NCBI GenBank assembly: GCA_025464645.1 | Contig: JAODGF010000016.1 | Span: 1-15,233, forward strand | Direction: 5' to 3' | Length of the DNA: 15,233 bases | Source of the DNA: Methanosarcinales archaeon | GTDB taxonomy: Archaea > Halobacteriota > Syntropharchaeia > Alkanophagales > Methanospirareceae | Part shown: piece by piece, positions 1-6,691 of the stretch | How the letters are laid out: every line of letters begins with the position of its first letter | How positions within the stretch are numbered: position 1 is the first letter of the stretch | Translations under genes and position numbers: made by a program | The notes under the pieces: model-generated | Databases searched by the model: none | The model's input: the letters and a program-made list of their open reading frames with translations, nothing else | Told to the model about the DNA's origin: nothing

Positions 1-1395
1 GGCATTCTGCAATTCTCGCTCATTGCATCCATGATACCGGCAATTTTGAACGAGGAGGTCATAAGATGCACTTTCTTCCAGACGATGTTCAAGGGCATTG
101 CATTTGGATTTAAAGTGGATGCTTTTGGTCTTATCTTCGCACTCACCGCATCCTTCTTGTGGATTCTCGTTTCGTTCTACTCCATAGGGTACATGAGGTC
201 CTTGCGCGAGCATGCGCAGACAAGATACTACTTCTGCTTTGCTATCGCCATATTCGGCGCCATTGGCGTTGCGCTCTCTGCGAATTTGCTCACAATGTTC
301 ATATTCTTCGAGATATTAACAGTATCAACATATCCGTTAGTTATACATGAGCAGAGCAAAGAAGCGATAAGTGCAGGGCATAAATATTTTGCATATTTGC
401 TCACCGCGGGCGTTTTCCTCCTGTTCGCAATAATGATGACTTATTATCTTACGGGTACCACTGACTTCACAGGTGGAGGAATAAAAGCGTTAGCAGAACT
501 TGGTCCCGCATATAAGTTAACGCTGGTGATTCTGTTCTTCTGTTTCTTGTTGGGGTTTATGAAGGCGGCGTGGATGCCGTTCCATAGCTGGCTGCCTACC
601 GCAATGATAGCTCCCACGCCGGTAAGCGCGCTTCTACATGCAGTCGCGGTGGTGAAGGCGGGGGTGTTTGGAATCGTCAGGATTGTATGCTACATATACG
701 GTGTGGATTTGATGACTTCACTCGGACTTGGATTAGCACTTGCGTGTATAGCGGGGTTTACAATGATCGTCGCTAATTTGTTTGCCATTGCACAGGACAA
801 CTTGAAAAGAAGACTGGCATACTCCACGATAAACCAGTTGTCGTATATAATCCTGGGTGTGGCGTTGTTAAGTCCCAAGGGGATAGAAGGTGCAATGATT
901 CATATTCCATTTCATGGCTTCATGAAGATAACGCTGTTTCTATGTGCCGGAGCGATAATGGTGGTTACAGGGAAGAAGAATATAAGTGAGATGGGAGGCG
1001 TAGGTAAAAAAATGCCGGTAACGATGCTCGCATTTACCATAACTGCATTTGGAATGTGTGGAATTCCCCCTGCGTGTGGATTCATAAGTAAATGGTTCCT
1101 TTGCCTGGGAACGCTGCAAGCAGAAGAGATAATCTTTTTGTTTGTCCTCTTAATAGCTTCTTTGCTTGATGTCGTTTATTTCTTCCCTATCATACATACT
1201 GCATTCTTCAAGCGGGCAGAAGGAGGAGGAGAAGAGACAGAAGTAAAAGAAGCACCTTTGTTCATGCTCATTCCGTTATCTCTAACAGCCATCTTCTCGG
1301 TTTTATTCTTCCTGGACTTTATTCTCAGGCTGAACATAATCTCTATGTATTTCTATAAGATTGTGGAAGTAGCGGTTGGAAACGTGATTCCGTAG
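1..1395 (+). CDS. MrpD/NuoM-like proton or sodium-translocating membrane subunit (5' truncated by window)
   Basis: This is a polytopic membrane protein of the proton-conducting transporter family (Proton_antipo_M), the antiporter-like subunits of complex I, Fpo/Fqo, membrane hydrogenases and Mrp antiporters. The frame is open from base 1, so the first ATG (base 31) is probably internal and the N-terminus lies outside the window; 464 residues are visible. Numbering from base 1, it has the membrane glutamate in FFEILT (E104), the channel lysine in MKAAWMPFHSWLP (K188), a second lysine in VVKAGVFGI (K219), and the later NQLSYIILG and HGFMK segments. These match E144, K234 and K265 of E. coli NuoM. 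The phrase STYPLVIHEQ resembles MrpD-like subunits more than canonical NuoM or FpoM. The family is certain; the parent complex cannot be told without upstream genes. About 67 bases separate it from the next gene. Confidence 0.88.
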   Translation, partial: GILQFSLIASMIPAILNEEVIRCTFFQTMFKGIAFGFKVDAFGLIFALTASFLWILVSFYSIGYMRSLREHAQTRYYFCFAIAIFGAIGVALSANLLTMFIFFEILTVSTYPLVIHEQSKEAISAGHKYFAYLLTAGVFLLFAIMMTYYLTGTTDFTGGGIKALAELGPAYKLTLVILFFCFLLGFMKAAWMPFHSWLPTAMIAPTPVSALLHAVAVVKAGVFGIVRIVCYIYGVDLMTSLGLGLALACIAGFTMIVANLFAIAQDNLKRRLAYSTINQLSYIILGVALLSPKGIEGAMIHIPFHGFMKITLFLCAGAIMVVTGKKNISEMGGVGKKMPVTMLAFTITAFGMCGIPPACGFISKWFLCLGTLQAEEIIFLFVLLIASLLDVVYFFPIIHTAFFKRAEGGGEETEVKEAPLFMLIPLSLTAIFSVLFFLDFILRLNIISMYFYKIVEVAVGNVIP

Positions 1396-1429
1396 CAGTA
1401 AGTAGTACATAAATTTAATTAACTCGGGA

Positions 1430-1440
1430 TTTATTATATT
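1430..1440 (+). promoter_or_regulatory. TATA-like box upstream of methanogenesis marker 15
   Basis: The AT-rich stretch tttattatatt lies in the gap after the transporter gene. A start of transcription about 25 bases downstream would fall at roughly 1455-1465, right at the ATG codons at 1451 and 1463, which suggests a very short leader or leaderless message. This is inferred from spacing only. Confidence 0.4.
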
Positions 1441-1462
1441 AACAAAAATTATGGAGAACGTG

Positions 1463-2713
1463 ATGAATAAGGAAAAGGACAGGGAAGGCGAGATAAGAAT
1501 AGCACAGGTTTCCTGCGGCACCGTATATGGAAATGTGCAGCGTGAGATAGAGCGTGCGGCGGAAGAAATAGGTGCAGAGATATTTATACCCGAAGTGGAC
1601 CTTGATTATGTGGCGGAGAAGGTGGACGAATTTGGATATGACATGAATAGCAGCCTTGGATTAAGTGTGGCGCTGGCAAGGGGATACGCAGTCGCAGAAG
1701 GACTATGCGATGCTGATGCGGTATTCATTGCGGGTTGTCACAAATGTCCACGAGGAGCAGTTATAAGGACGGAAATCAGGCGAATAATACAGTCGAGGAC
1801 GACATTGCCGCTTGTCATGTACCCATTTTCGGAAAGAACAAAGGCGGGGGAATTGTTGACGAGAATGGAAGCGCTGATTACGATAGTGAAACGGAGATGG
1901 ATACTGGAGAGGAAGGAGCAGGAGGGGCTTACTGCGGGCATAGATTCTGGCTCCACAACGACCAAAGCAGCGATAATGCAGGATAACGAGGTGATAGGGG
2001 CGACATGGACCCCGACGGGTGATGTAGTAAAAACAGGAGAGAAAGTTTTTACGAAGGCATTGGAAATAGCAGGGGTGAAGAGAGAAGATATAGAAGCTTT
2101 GGGAACGACAGGCTACGGCAGACACCCGTTAGGTGAGCACTTCAAAGCGGACTTAGTGCAGGAAGAACTGACTGTGAACTCGAAGGCTGCGATGTATCTC
2201 GCAGGAATAGAAAAGGGAGAAGCAATGATTATTGACATCGGCGGGATGGACAACAAGATAATAACGGCAAAAGATGGCATTCCCGATAATTTCACGATGG
2301 GCGGGATATGCGCAGGAGCTTCGGGAAGGTTTTTGGAGATGATAGCACGCAGACTGGGCGTGGACGTGGTAGAGATGGGGAAGTTAGCTTTAGAAGGCGA
2401 TGCATACAAAGTAAAGACCGACAGCTATTGCATCGTTTTTGGTATCCAGGACCTTGTATCGGCGTTATCAAGTGGAGCGAGGCGCGAAGACGTTGCGGCG
2501 GCTGCCTGTCATTCGGTAGTGGAACAGGTAAAAGAGCAGTTGTTACAGGAGATAGACCTCAGACAGCCCGCGATAGAAGTTGGGGGTACTTCGCTGGTGG
2601 AAGGCGTGCCGGTGGCGATGAACGACGTGCTGGGGTTTGACGTGATTGTACCGAAATATCCTCAGTATATAGGGGCGATAGGAGGAGCACTGCTTTCTTC
2701 GTCCTTCAGGTAA
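1463..2713 (+). CDS. Methanogenesis marker protein 15 (ASKHA ATPase, CoA-dehydratase activator type)
   Basis: The protein of 416 aa resembles methanogenesis marker 15, a member of the BadF/BadG/HgdC ATPase family; its biochemical role is not established. In HgdC-type activators a [4Fe-4S] cluster bridges two subunits and ATP hydrolysis drives electron transfer to a partner. The phosphate-1 motif is GIDSGSTTTK (159-168), phosphate-2 is DIGGMD (258-263), and EVGGT (372-376) is the adenosine-side motif. Both cluster cysteines are present: C283 in GGICAGASG and C323 in DSYCIVF. An extra N-terminal domain (about 1-150) carries further cysteines, including GCHKCP (C92, C95). An in-frame ATG at 1451 is possible, but only 1463 has a Shine-Dalgarno-like GGAG (1453-1456) at 6 bases. 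hemL follows after 3 bases, so the two are probably co-transcribed. Confidence 0.88.
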   Translation: MNKEKDREGEIRIAQVSCGTVYGNVQREIERAAEEIGAEIFIPEVDLDYVAEKVDEFGYDMNSSLGLSVALARGYAVAEGLCDADAVFIAGCHKCPRGAVIRTEIRRIIQSRTTLPLVMYPFSERTKAGELLTRMEALITIVKRRWILERKEQEGLTAGIDSGSTTTKAAIMQDNEVIGATWTPTGDVVKTGEKVFTKALEIAGVKREDIEALGTTGYGRHPLGEHFKADLVQEELTVNSKAAMYLAGIEKGEAMIIDIGGMDNKIITAKDGIPDNFTMGGICAGASGRFLEMIARRLGVDVVEMGKLALEGDAYKVKTDSYCIVFGIQDLVSALSSGARREDVAAAACHSVVEQVKEQLLQEIDLRQPAIEVGGTSLVEGVPVAMNDVLGFDVIVPKYPQYIGAIGGALLSSSFR

Positions 2714-2716
2714 AAA

Positions 2717-4003
2717 ATGAAATCCAAAAAACTCTTCGAAGTCGCTTCGAGATACATGCCAGGGGGTGTTAGCAGTCCGGTGCGTGCTTATAAGCCGTAT
2801 CCGTTTTTTACCGCGAGTGCTAAAGGCTCGCGGATATACGATATTGATGGTAAGGAATACATTGACTACTGCTTAGCGTACGGACCGCTTGTTTTAGGGC
2901 ACAGAAACGAAGCGGTAAAGGAAGCGGTGAGCGAACAGCTTGAACGCGGATGGCTCTATGGCACGCCGCATGAAAAGGAGATAGAGCTTGCGAAGAAGAT
3001 AGTAAACCATTATCCTTCTATTGAGATGGTCCGGTTTGTTAATACGGGAAGCGAAGCAACGATGGCAGGGATAAGACTTGCAAGAGGGTTTAAGGAGCGT
3101 GACAAAATAGTAAAAATCGAGGGCGGTTTTCACGGCGCTCATGATTCGGTGTTAGTAAAAGCTGGTTCTGGTGCTACCACTTATGGTATCCCGGACTCTA
3201 AAGGCGTGCCACGGGATTCGGTGATAAACACGCTTCAGGTTCCTTTTAATGATGCCGAAGCACTCAACAATACACTGGAAAGGAATTCAGGCGAGGTTGC
3301 GGCGGTTATTATCGAGCCGGTGATGGGAAATGTGGGACCGATACCGCCGGGGGATGGCTATTTGCACGAGGTAAGGAAAATAACCTCGGAAAACGATGTC
3401 TTACTTATCTTTGACGAAGTGATTACAGGTTTCAGGCTCGCTTTGGGCGGTGCACAGGAGTTTTATGATGTGGATGCGGATTTAACGATTTTAGGTAAGA
3501 TTGTCGGTGGTGGCTTCCCTATTGGTGTGTTTGGAGGTAGAAAAGAGATTATGGAGCTCGTGGCACCTTCAGGAGGGGTGTATCAGGCAGGGACGTTTAG
3601 CGGCAATCCTGTTTCTATTACTGCGGGATTAAAAACGATAGAGATAATAGAGCGGGAGCAAGTGCCAGAAAGAATAAACAAAGCGGGTGAAAGGATGCAG
3701 ACTGCTTTAAGCGAAATATTGCGTGATTCAGGCGTTGAGGGTTGCGTTTCCGGTGTGGGCTCGATGTTCAAGGTGTTCTTCAGTCCTTCGGGAAAAGAGG
3801 TGAGAAACTATGCAGATGCTTTATCGTGCGATAAGAACAAGTATTTGCGGTTTTTTCATTCGATGCTTTCTACGGGTATATTTCTGCCGCCTTCGCAGTT
3901 CGAGACGAATTTTATCTCGTTTGCGCATACTGATGATGATATAGAAAGGACGATAGAGGCGTATAAGGGGAATCTTGAGCAGGTTGCTTGGAAACAAGAT
4001 TAA
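2717..4003 (+). CDS. hemL: Glutamate-1-semialdehyde 2,1-aminomutase
   Basis: HemL converts glutamate-1-semialdehyde to 5-aminolevulinate in the C5 route of tetrapyrrole synthesis, using pyridoxal phosphate. The 428-aa length is normal for the family. The N-terminus reads RYMPGGVSSPVRAY, typical of HemL. Asp233 in IFDEVITGFR should pair with the cofactor ring nitrogen, and Lys261 in LGKIVGGGFPIG is the Schiff-base lysine. GSEATM (111-116) and GGFHGAHD are also typical of the family. The product feeds sirohaem and, in methanogen-type archaea, F430. It starts 3 bases after the marker 15 stop, without its own promoter, implying an operon. Its 3' end marks the left edge of the accessory segment. 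I see no sign of damage. Confidence 0.96.
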   Translation: MKSKKLFEVASRYMPGGVSSPVRAYKPYPFFTASAKGSRIYDIDGKEYIDYCLAYGPLVLGHRNEAVKEAVSEQLERGWLYGTPHEKEIELAKKIVNHYPSIEMVRFVNTGSEATMAGIRLARGFKERDKIVKIEGGFHGAHDSVLVKAGSGATTYGIPDSKGVPRDSVINTLQVPFNDAEALNNTLERNSGEVAAVIIEPVMGNVGPIPPGDGYLHEVRKITSENDVLLIFDEVITGFRLALGGAQEFYDVDADLTILGKIVGGGFPIGVFGGRKEIMELVAPSGGVYQAGTFSGNPVSITAGLKTIEIIEREQVPERINKAGERMQTALSEILRDSGVEGCVSGVGSMFKVFFSPSGKEVRNYADALSCDKNKYLRFFHSMLSTGIFLPPSQFETNFISFAHTDDDIERTIEAYKGNLEQVAWKQD

Positions 4004-4176
4004 GAAATTTTTTAATGCTGCGAATACGTTGCATAGAAATTTCTACGAGAATGAAATGGCTCGAGAAACGTCTTCTTTTGCTGTTCCCATTCTTTTTTAT
4101 GCTCCCTTATCCAATAACAGTATCAACCACTTTAGAAGTACATCAGGATTGCCTCCTAAATCTAAAACTCTGTAAG
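4004..4176 (+). other. Intergenic stretch with doubtful coding remnants
   Basis: Plus-strand frames here include a hydrophobic stretch from an ATG at 4051 (MKWLEKRLLLLFPFFF), in frame with the following gene, which could be read as a signal peptide. No ribosome binding site supports it. On the minus strand, a short frame ending at 4012 (about 35 codons, containing KEWEQQKKTFLEPFHSR) and another overlapping it read like broken protein ends. None is long enough to be called a gene; it may be the relic of a gene once convergent with hemL. Confidence 0.25.
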
Positions 4177-4695
4177 ATGAAGAAACAAGGTGAAAAGTTT
4201 GATGAAGCGAAGGAACTTACAGGAGAGAAGGTGAGGGTTTATGTTAAGGAGGCGGACAGGCGCCGCGAAATTCTTGAAGAGTTAGGATTTAAAAAGATAG
4301 GCGTATTTTTAGATGAAAAGACATGGCAAAAGGGAGGGATATGGGAAAAGGAAGAAAGTATGGATGAAAATCTAATTAAACGGGTGAAGTCACACTTCAG
4401 ATCCATAATTTTTAGTGCAAAAGCAAAGGTTAACATAGCATACGACGAGGAGGAAGGACATGCAAAAGTCTTCCTCGTTGACCCTCAAATTTGGTTGCCA
4501 GACCTTAAATATGTAAAATATTGTGAAGTTTTAGAGAGAAAAGGCTTTCAAAGGGAGAGAATAAGAACCAAGAGCTTATATGGTAGTAAAGAAGTTTGGC
4601 ATAAGAAAGCTTCCTCTCAAGAAGATTTAATTCATTTAGCTGAGGAACTTAAGGCTAACGGGATTAACGTTCTTCTGAGAGGAGAAGAGGTGTAA
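4177..4695 (+). CDS. Unrecognised 172-aa protein with an apparent internal duplication
   Basis: I do not recognise a family. The protein is soluble and charged, with no membrane segment if the ATG at 4177 is used. Two halves look related: residues about 30-79 (REILEELGF, then GGIWEKEES, then DENLI) and about 115-168 (CEVLERKGF, then KEVWHKKAS, then QEDLI). Each has the pattern [I/V]LExxGF, about 16 residues, [I/V]WxK, then (E/D)(N/D)LI. The frame stays open upstream to 3988, overlapping the end of hemL, but that part is unlike the rest (hydrophobic, phenylalanine-rich), so I start at 4177. There is no clear Shine-Dalgarno sequence. Small broken genes follow directly downstream on the same strand. 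It may belong to the accessory segment rather than to the hemL operon. Confidence 0.6.
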   Translation: MKKQGEKFDEAKELTGEKVRVYVKEADRRREILEELGFKKIGVFLDEKTWQKGGIWEKEESMDENLIKRVKSHFRSIIFSAKAKVNIAYDEEEGHAKVFLVDPQIWLPDLKYVKYCEVLERKGFQRERIRTKSLYGSKEVWHKKASSQEDLIHLAEELKANGINVLLRGEEV

Positions 4696-4703
4696 ACATT
4701 ATT

Positions 4704-4804
4704 GTGGAGTTTGAAGAACTTTTGGACAAACTTATCTTGCTCACACTGAGGCTATTTTGGAATTTATAATGCAGGGTGGATTAAAAATAGAAAAAAGCAG
4801 CTAA
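4704..4804 (+). pseudogene. Small frameshifted gene remnant (about 34 residues)
   Basis: From a GTG at 4704 the frame reads VEFEELLDKLI and then becomes nonsense, stopping at 4769. From about 4736 a different frame (shifted by -1) reads LAHTEAILEFIMQGG and continues to a stop at 4802-4804. Joined, these would give one coherent acidic-then-basic small protein of about 34 residues, so a single-base indel around 4731-4740 is likely. The family is unknown to me. It sits immediately ahead of another small gene with an internal stop and resembles the small first member of a two-gene cassette. The evidence is the coherence of the joined sequence only. Confidence 0.45.
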
Positions 4805-4809
4805 AACCT

Positions 4810-5109
4810 GTGTTGAGTGATATTAGACACAAGAGGTGGGAAATTCTGGTTGAAAACTTAGGGATTTCCGGCGCGACAGAATTCATCATTCAGTATGAAA
4901 AAGGATATGGGGACTATGGGAGATGCAGAAAGAGATTTTCGAAAAGGGGTTTAGATGAGATTTTAGAAGAGATGAAATCAATGAGTGGCGATAAGGAAAA
5001 ATGTGCATATCGAATCTTAGCTATTCCCGGAGTGCACACTGTACGAGTTATCAGAATTATCACAGACACTTTTGACTTTGATTCAACTCAAAGGAACAAA
5101 GGCTCCTGA
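4810..5109 (+). CDS. Small unrecognised protein with an in-frame TGA; the same frame stays open to 5187
   Basis: From a GTG at 4810 (a TTG follows) the frame gives 99 aa. The N-terminal part contains a motif-like stretch, GATEFIIQYEKGYGDY (about 21-36), followed by KRGLDEILEEM, which reads as a genuine small domain; from memory, similar 'QYEKGxGDY' small proteins occur in archaea and cyanobacteria with no known function. The frame ends at TGA 5107-5109, but the same frame then continues with EEYYYPQIVESVGKAPPQYG and an acidic tail to TAA at 5185-5187, which looks like a natural protein C-terminus. Either the TGA is a nonsense mutation in a 125-codon gene, or the tail belongs to an older fused remnant. 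A TATA-like atttataat at 4762-4770 precedes it. Confidence in a functional product is low. Confidence 0.45.
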   Translation: MLSDIRHKRWEILVENLGISGATEFIIQYEKGYGDYGRCRKRFSKRGLDEILEEMKSMSGDKEKCAYRILAIPGVHTVRVIRIITDTFDFDSTQRNKGS

Positions 5110-5193
5110 GAAGAATACTACTATCCACAAATTGTTGAATCGGTCGGAAAAGCACCTCCGCAATACGGCGATGAGGAAGAAGAATAAAATATA

Positions 5194-5437
5194 CTATTGC
5201 AGCTCTCTCAAAGCTTTGACGTATCTTTCCTCATCGAAAGGCTCTTTATTCTTTAAAATTTAAAACTGTGTATATCCCGGCAGCGACAGCACTTCCAATT
5301 AATTTCGTCGCATCGTCTTTTGAATAGCCCGCTTTCAAGAGCCTATCAAGTGTCTTCCTGGTCTCTGGTGGATCATTCTCTCTAATTTGGTTCTCCACCA
5401 CTTCAAGGATTGCCTTTTGCAGCCGTAGGTTTACCAT
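5194..5437 (-). pseudogene. Small conserved-type protein frameshifted near its C-terminus
   Basis: From the ATG at 5437 the minus strand encodes 63 aa (contains VENQIRENDPPETRKTL and AGYSKDDATKLIGSAV), ending at TAA near 5246. Beyond the stop, in another frame, the strand reads EPFDEERYVKALRELQ and stops at 5194-5196. The joined form ends LNFKEPFDEERYVKALRELQ, a natural continuation. The break coincides with an imperfect 7-base tandem repeat (aaagaat then aaagagc on the minus strand); removing 7 bases restores one frame of about 79 aa. From memory, similar small proteins with DPPET and PFD..RY motifs exist in bacteria and archaea (DUF1841-like layout); this is not checked. A Shine-Dalgarno AAGGAG sits about 10 bases upstream, directly after the stop of the HEPN-like gene, so the two form an operon. 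Confidence 0.6.
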
Positions 5438-5460
5438 TTCTCAAAAACTCCTTCTCATCC

Positions 5461-6171
5461 TCATACGGGTTGATTAAGCTCTACATGATGAAAAACAGCA
5501 TGGAGTAGTACCACTATATTAGCTGCCTCGTGCTCTGAGATTTCAAGCATCTGGCCATGCATCAACTTGTTTCTCAGGATGCGTAGCGGTTCTATTTCAC
5601 ACCACGTAAACTTAACTATTGGTGAGAGTGATGATCTTTTGCCTGCGGATTCAGCACCTTTTAAAGCATCCGCCAAGTTTTTGCACGCTTGTCCATGAAG
5701 TTTACTGTCTGGATGCTCCTTCGTCCATTTCGGAAATCCCTGCGTCTCACTCAGCAGCCCCTCTCTGTGAAGCTTGCCAATGATAATTCCTTCAATTTGA
5801 GGAAAAAGCATATAAGCAGCGGTGGCGAAATCACGACTAATGAAGCTGACAAGTCCCCGTCTGATTTGATCAGCCCGTCCAGAGAACAACTCGGTATTAA
5901 ACGGCGAGCTGAGTAGGTCGACGCCATACAAGAATGCAAAGTAGCATCGATCACAATGCGTAATACGTTCGCGCAGCGAGAGATGGAAAACGGCATCATC
6001 AAACGTTGCAAAAACGAAATGATAGCGAACACTTCCCGGGTCGAGAAGGACCACATCGCCCTTAGTTGTTCGAATCTCAATACCACGAGTTGAAATAGAT
6101 TCTACTGTTCCACTAACAGGAGCTAACACACGCTGACCCACTTTTGGTTGGAACCGAAAGACCTTTGTCAT
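5461..6171 (-). CDS. HEPN-like protein with N-terminal beta-barrel-like region; putative ribonuclease
   Basis: The 236-aa protein has two visible parts. Residues about 8-48 (VGQRVLAPVSGTVESIS, then IEIRTTKGDVVLLDPGSV) look like a small beta-barrel or SH3/lipoyl-like fold. The C-terminal half is helical and ends with LRILRNKLMHGQMLEISEHE, in which R200-N201 and H205 form the R-x4-H signature of HEPN ribonucleases (usually written RNxxxH); a long helix follows. HEPN proteins act as toxins or defence effectors that cut RNA, but non-catalytic members exist. It has a strong Shine-Dalgarno GGAGG 7 bases before the ATG and a minus-strand TATA-like box. The small frameshifted gene follows after 23 bases and would be the natural partner. 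The HEPN assignment is an inference from the motif and helical context. Confidence 0.6.
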   Translation of the reverse strand: MTKVFRFQPKVGQRVLAPVSGTVESISTRGIEIRTTKGDVVLLDPGSVRYHFVFATFDDAVFHLSLRERITHCDRCYFAFLYGVDLLSSPFNTELFSGRADQIRRGLVSFISRDFATAAYMLFPQIEGIIIGKLHREGLLSETQGFPKWTKEHPDSKLHGQACKNLADALKGAESAGKRSSLSPIVKFTWCEIEPLRILRNKLMHGQMLEISEHEAANIVVLLHAVFHHVELNQPV

Positions 6172-6213
6172 ACATCTTCCTCCTTTCTAAACATCTTTTA
6201 GCTTAACTTTAGC

Positions 6214-6223
6214 AATATATAAA
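6214..6223 (-). promoter_or_regulatory. TATA-like box for the HEPN-like gene
   Basis: The minus strand reads tttatatatt here, about 43 bases before the ATG at 6171. A transcript starting about 25 bases downstream would have a leader of roughly 20 bases that includes the GGAGG ribosome binding site. Position and composition only. Confidence 0.45.
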
Positions 6224-6272
6224 GCTATCAGGTATGTCAAATATATTCGAGCATACCGATGGACATCTTGCA

Positions 6273-6336
6273 GCTAAAAGGAGCCACTGAAGGCATTTTG
6301 AGTGAAGAAACGAAGTAGTGAATCCTTTTAGCCACT
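6273..6336. repeat. Inverted repeat with 10-base arms plus a 7-base direct repeat
   Basis: GCTAAAAGGA (6273-6282) is the exact reverse complement of TCCTTTTAGC (6323-6332), with a 40-base loop. In addition AGCCACT occurs at 6282-6288 and again at 6330-6336. The structure lies just beyond the stop codon of the small membrane protein on the minus strand and before the HEPN-like promoter. It could be a 3' hairpin ending the STAND operon, a protein-binding site or a small element scar. There is no T-tract on either side. Confidence 0.55.
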
Positions 6337-6690
6337 TTACGATAACTTGGTTGCCACGAAGTCCACGATGATCCCATACACAACGCCAAATGGAACTAAT
6401 ATCAGCGCACCGGTACCTTGCTCAAATGCTGGAATAGTAATGGCAAAACTTACTATTGCACCTAAAATCGCACCGCGTAGAACAGGATGTAACTTTATGC
6501 CGTCTGCGATTCCAATTACAAATCCGATTAATGCCCTGTTATACACGATGGAGAGCAATATAAAAATACCATAAGGAGCTCCTGTCGCAGGATTCTCCAC
6601 CCCATAAATGCCTCCATTTGTAGATTTTATATCGGCAACATTGCATATATACTTTAGACGCACCGATGAGGTCACAAGTTTCAACCTCAT
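6337..6690 (-). CDS. Small integral membrane protein, unknown function
   Basis: The protein has 117 aa. I recognise no family. After a polar N-terminus of about 36 residues come three or four hydrophobic segments: roughly 39-61 (GIFILLSIVY then ALIGFVIGIA), 70-88 (LRGAILGAIVSFAITIP) and 94-113 (GALILVPFGVVYGIIVD). The start at 6690 is chosen because GGAGG lies 4 bases before this ATG; a TTG at 6705 is possible but would leave that site unused. The stop codon of the TPR/STAND reading frame ends one base before this ATG, so the two are tightly coupled in translation. The position as last gene of the STAND operon suggests a membrane partner or effector, but the sequence does not prove it. Confidence 0.65.
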   Translation of the reverse strand: MRLKLVTSSVRLKYICNVADIKSTNGGIYGVENPATGAPYGIFILLSIVYNRALIGFVIGIADGIKLHPVLRGAILGAIVSFAITIPAFEQGTGALILVPFGVVYGIIVDFVATKLS

Positions 6691-6691
6691 T

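Noticed and set aside
3988..4176. Extension of the 172-aa protein upstream to the ATG at 3988 (overlapping hemL)
   Set aside because: The added part is phenylalanine/leucine-rich, unlike the rest, has no ribosome binding site and overlaps the end of hemL; a signal peptide from 4051 cannot be fully excluded.
5107..5109. TGA as a selenocysteine codon
   Set aside because: There is no sign of a selenoprotein family in this small protein, and the surrounding region is full of decayed genes, so a nonsense mutation is the simpler reading.
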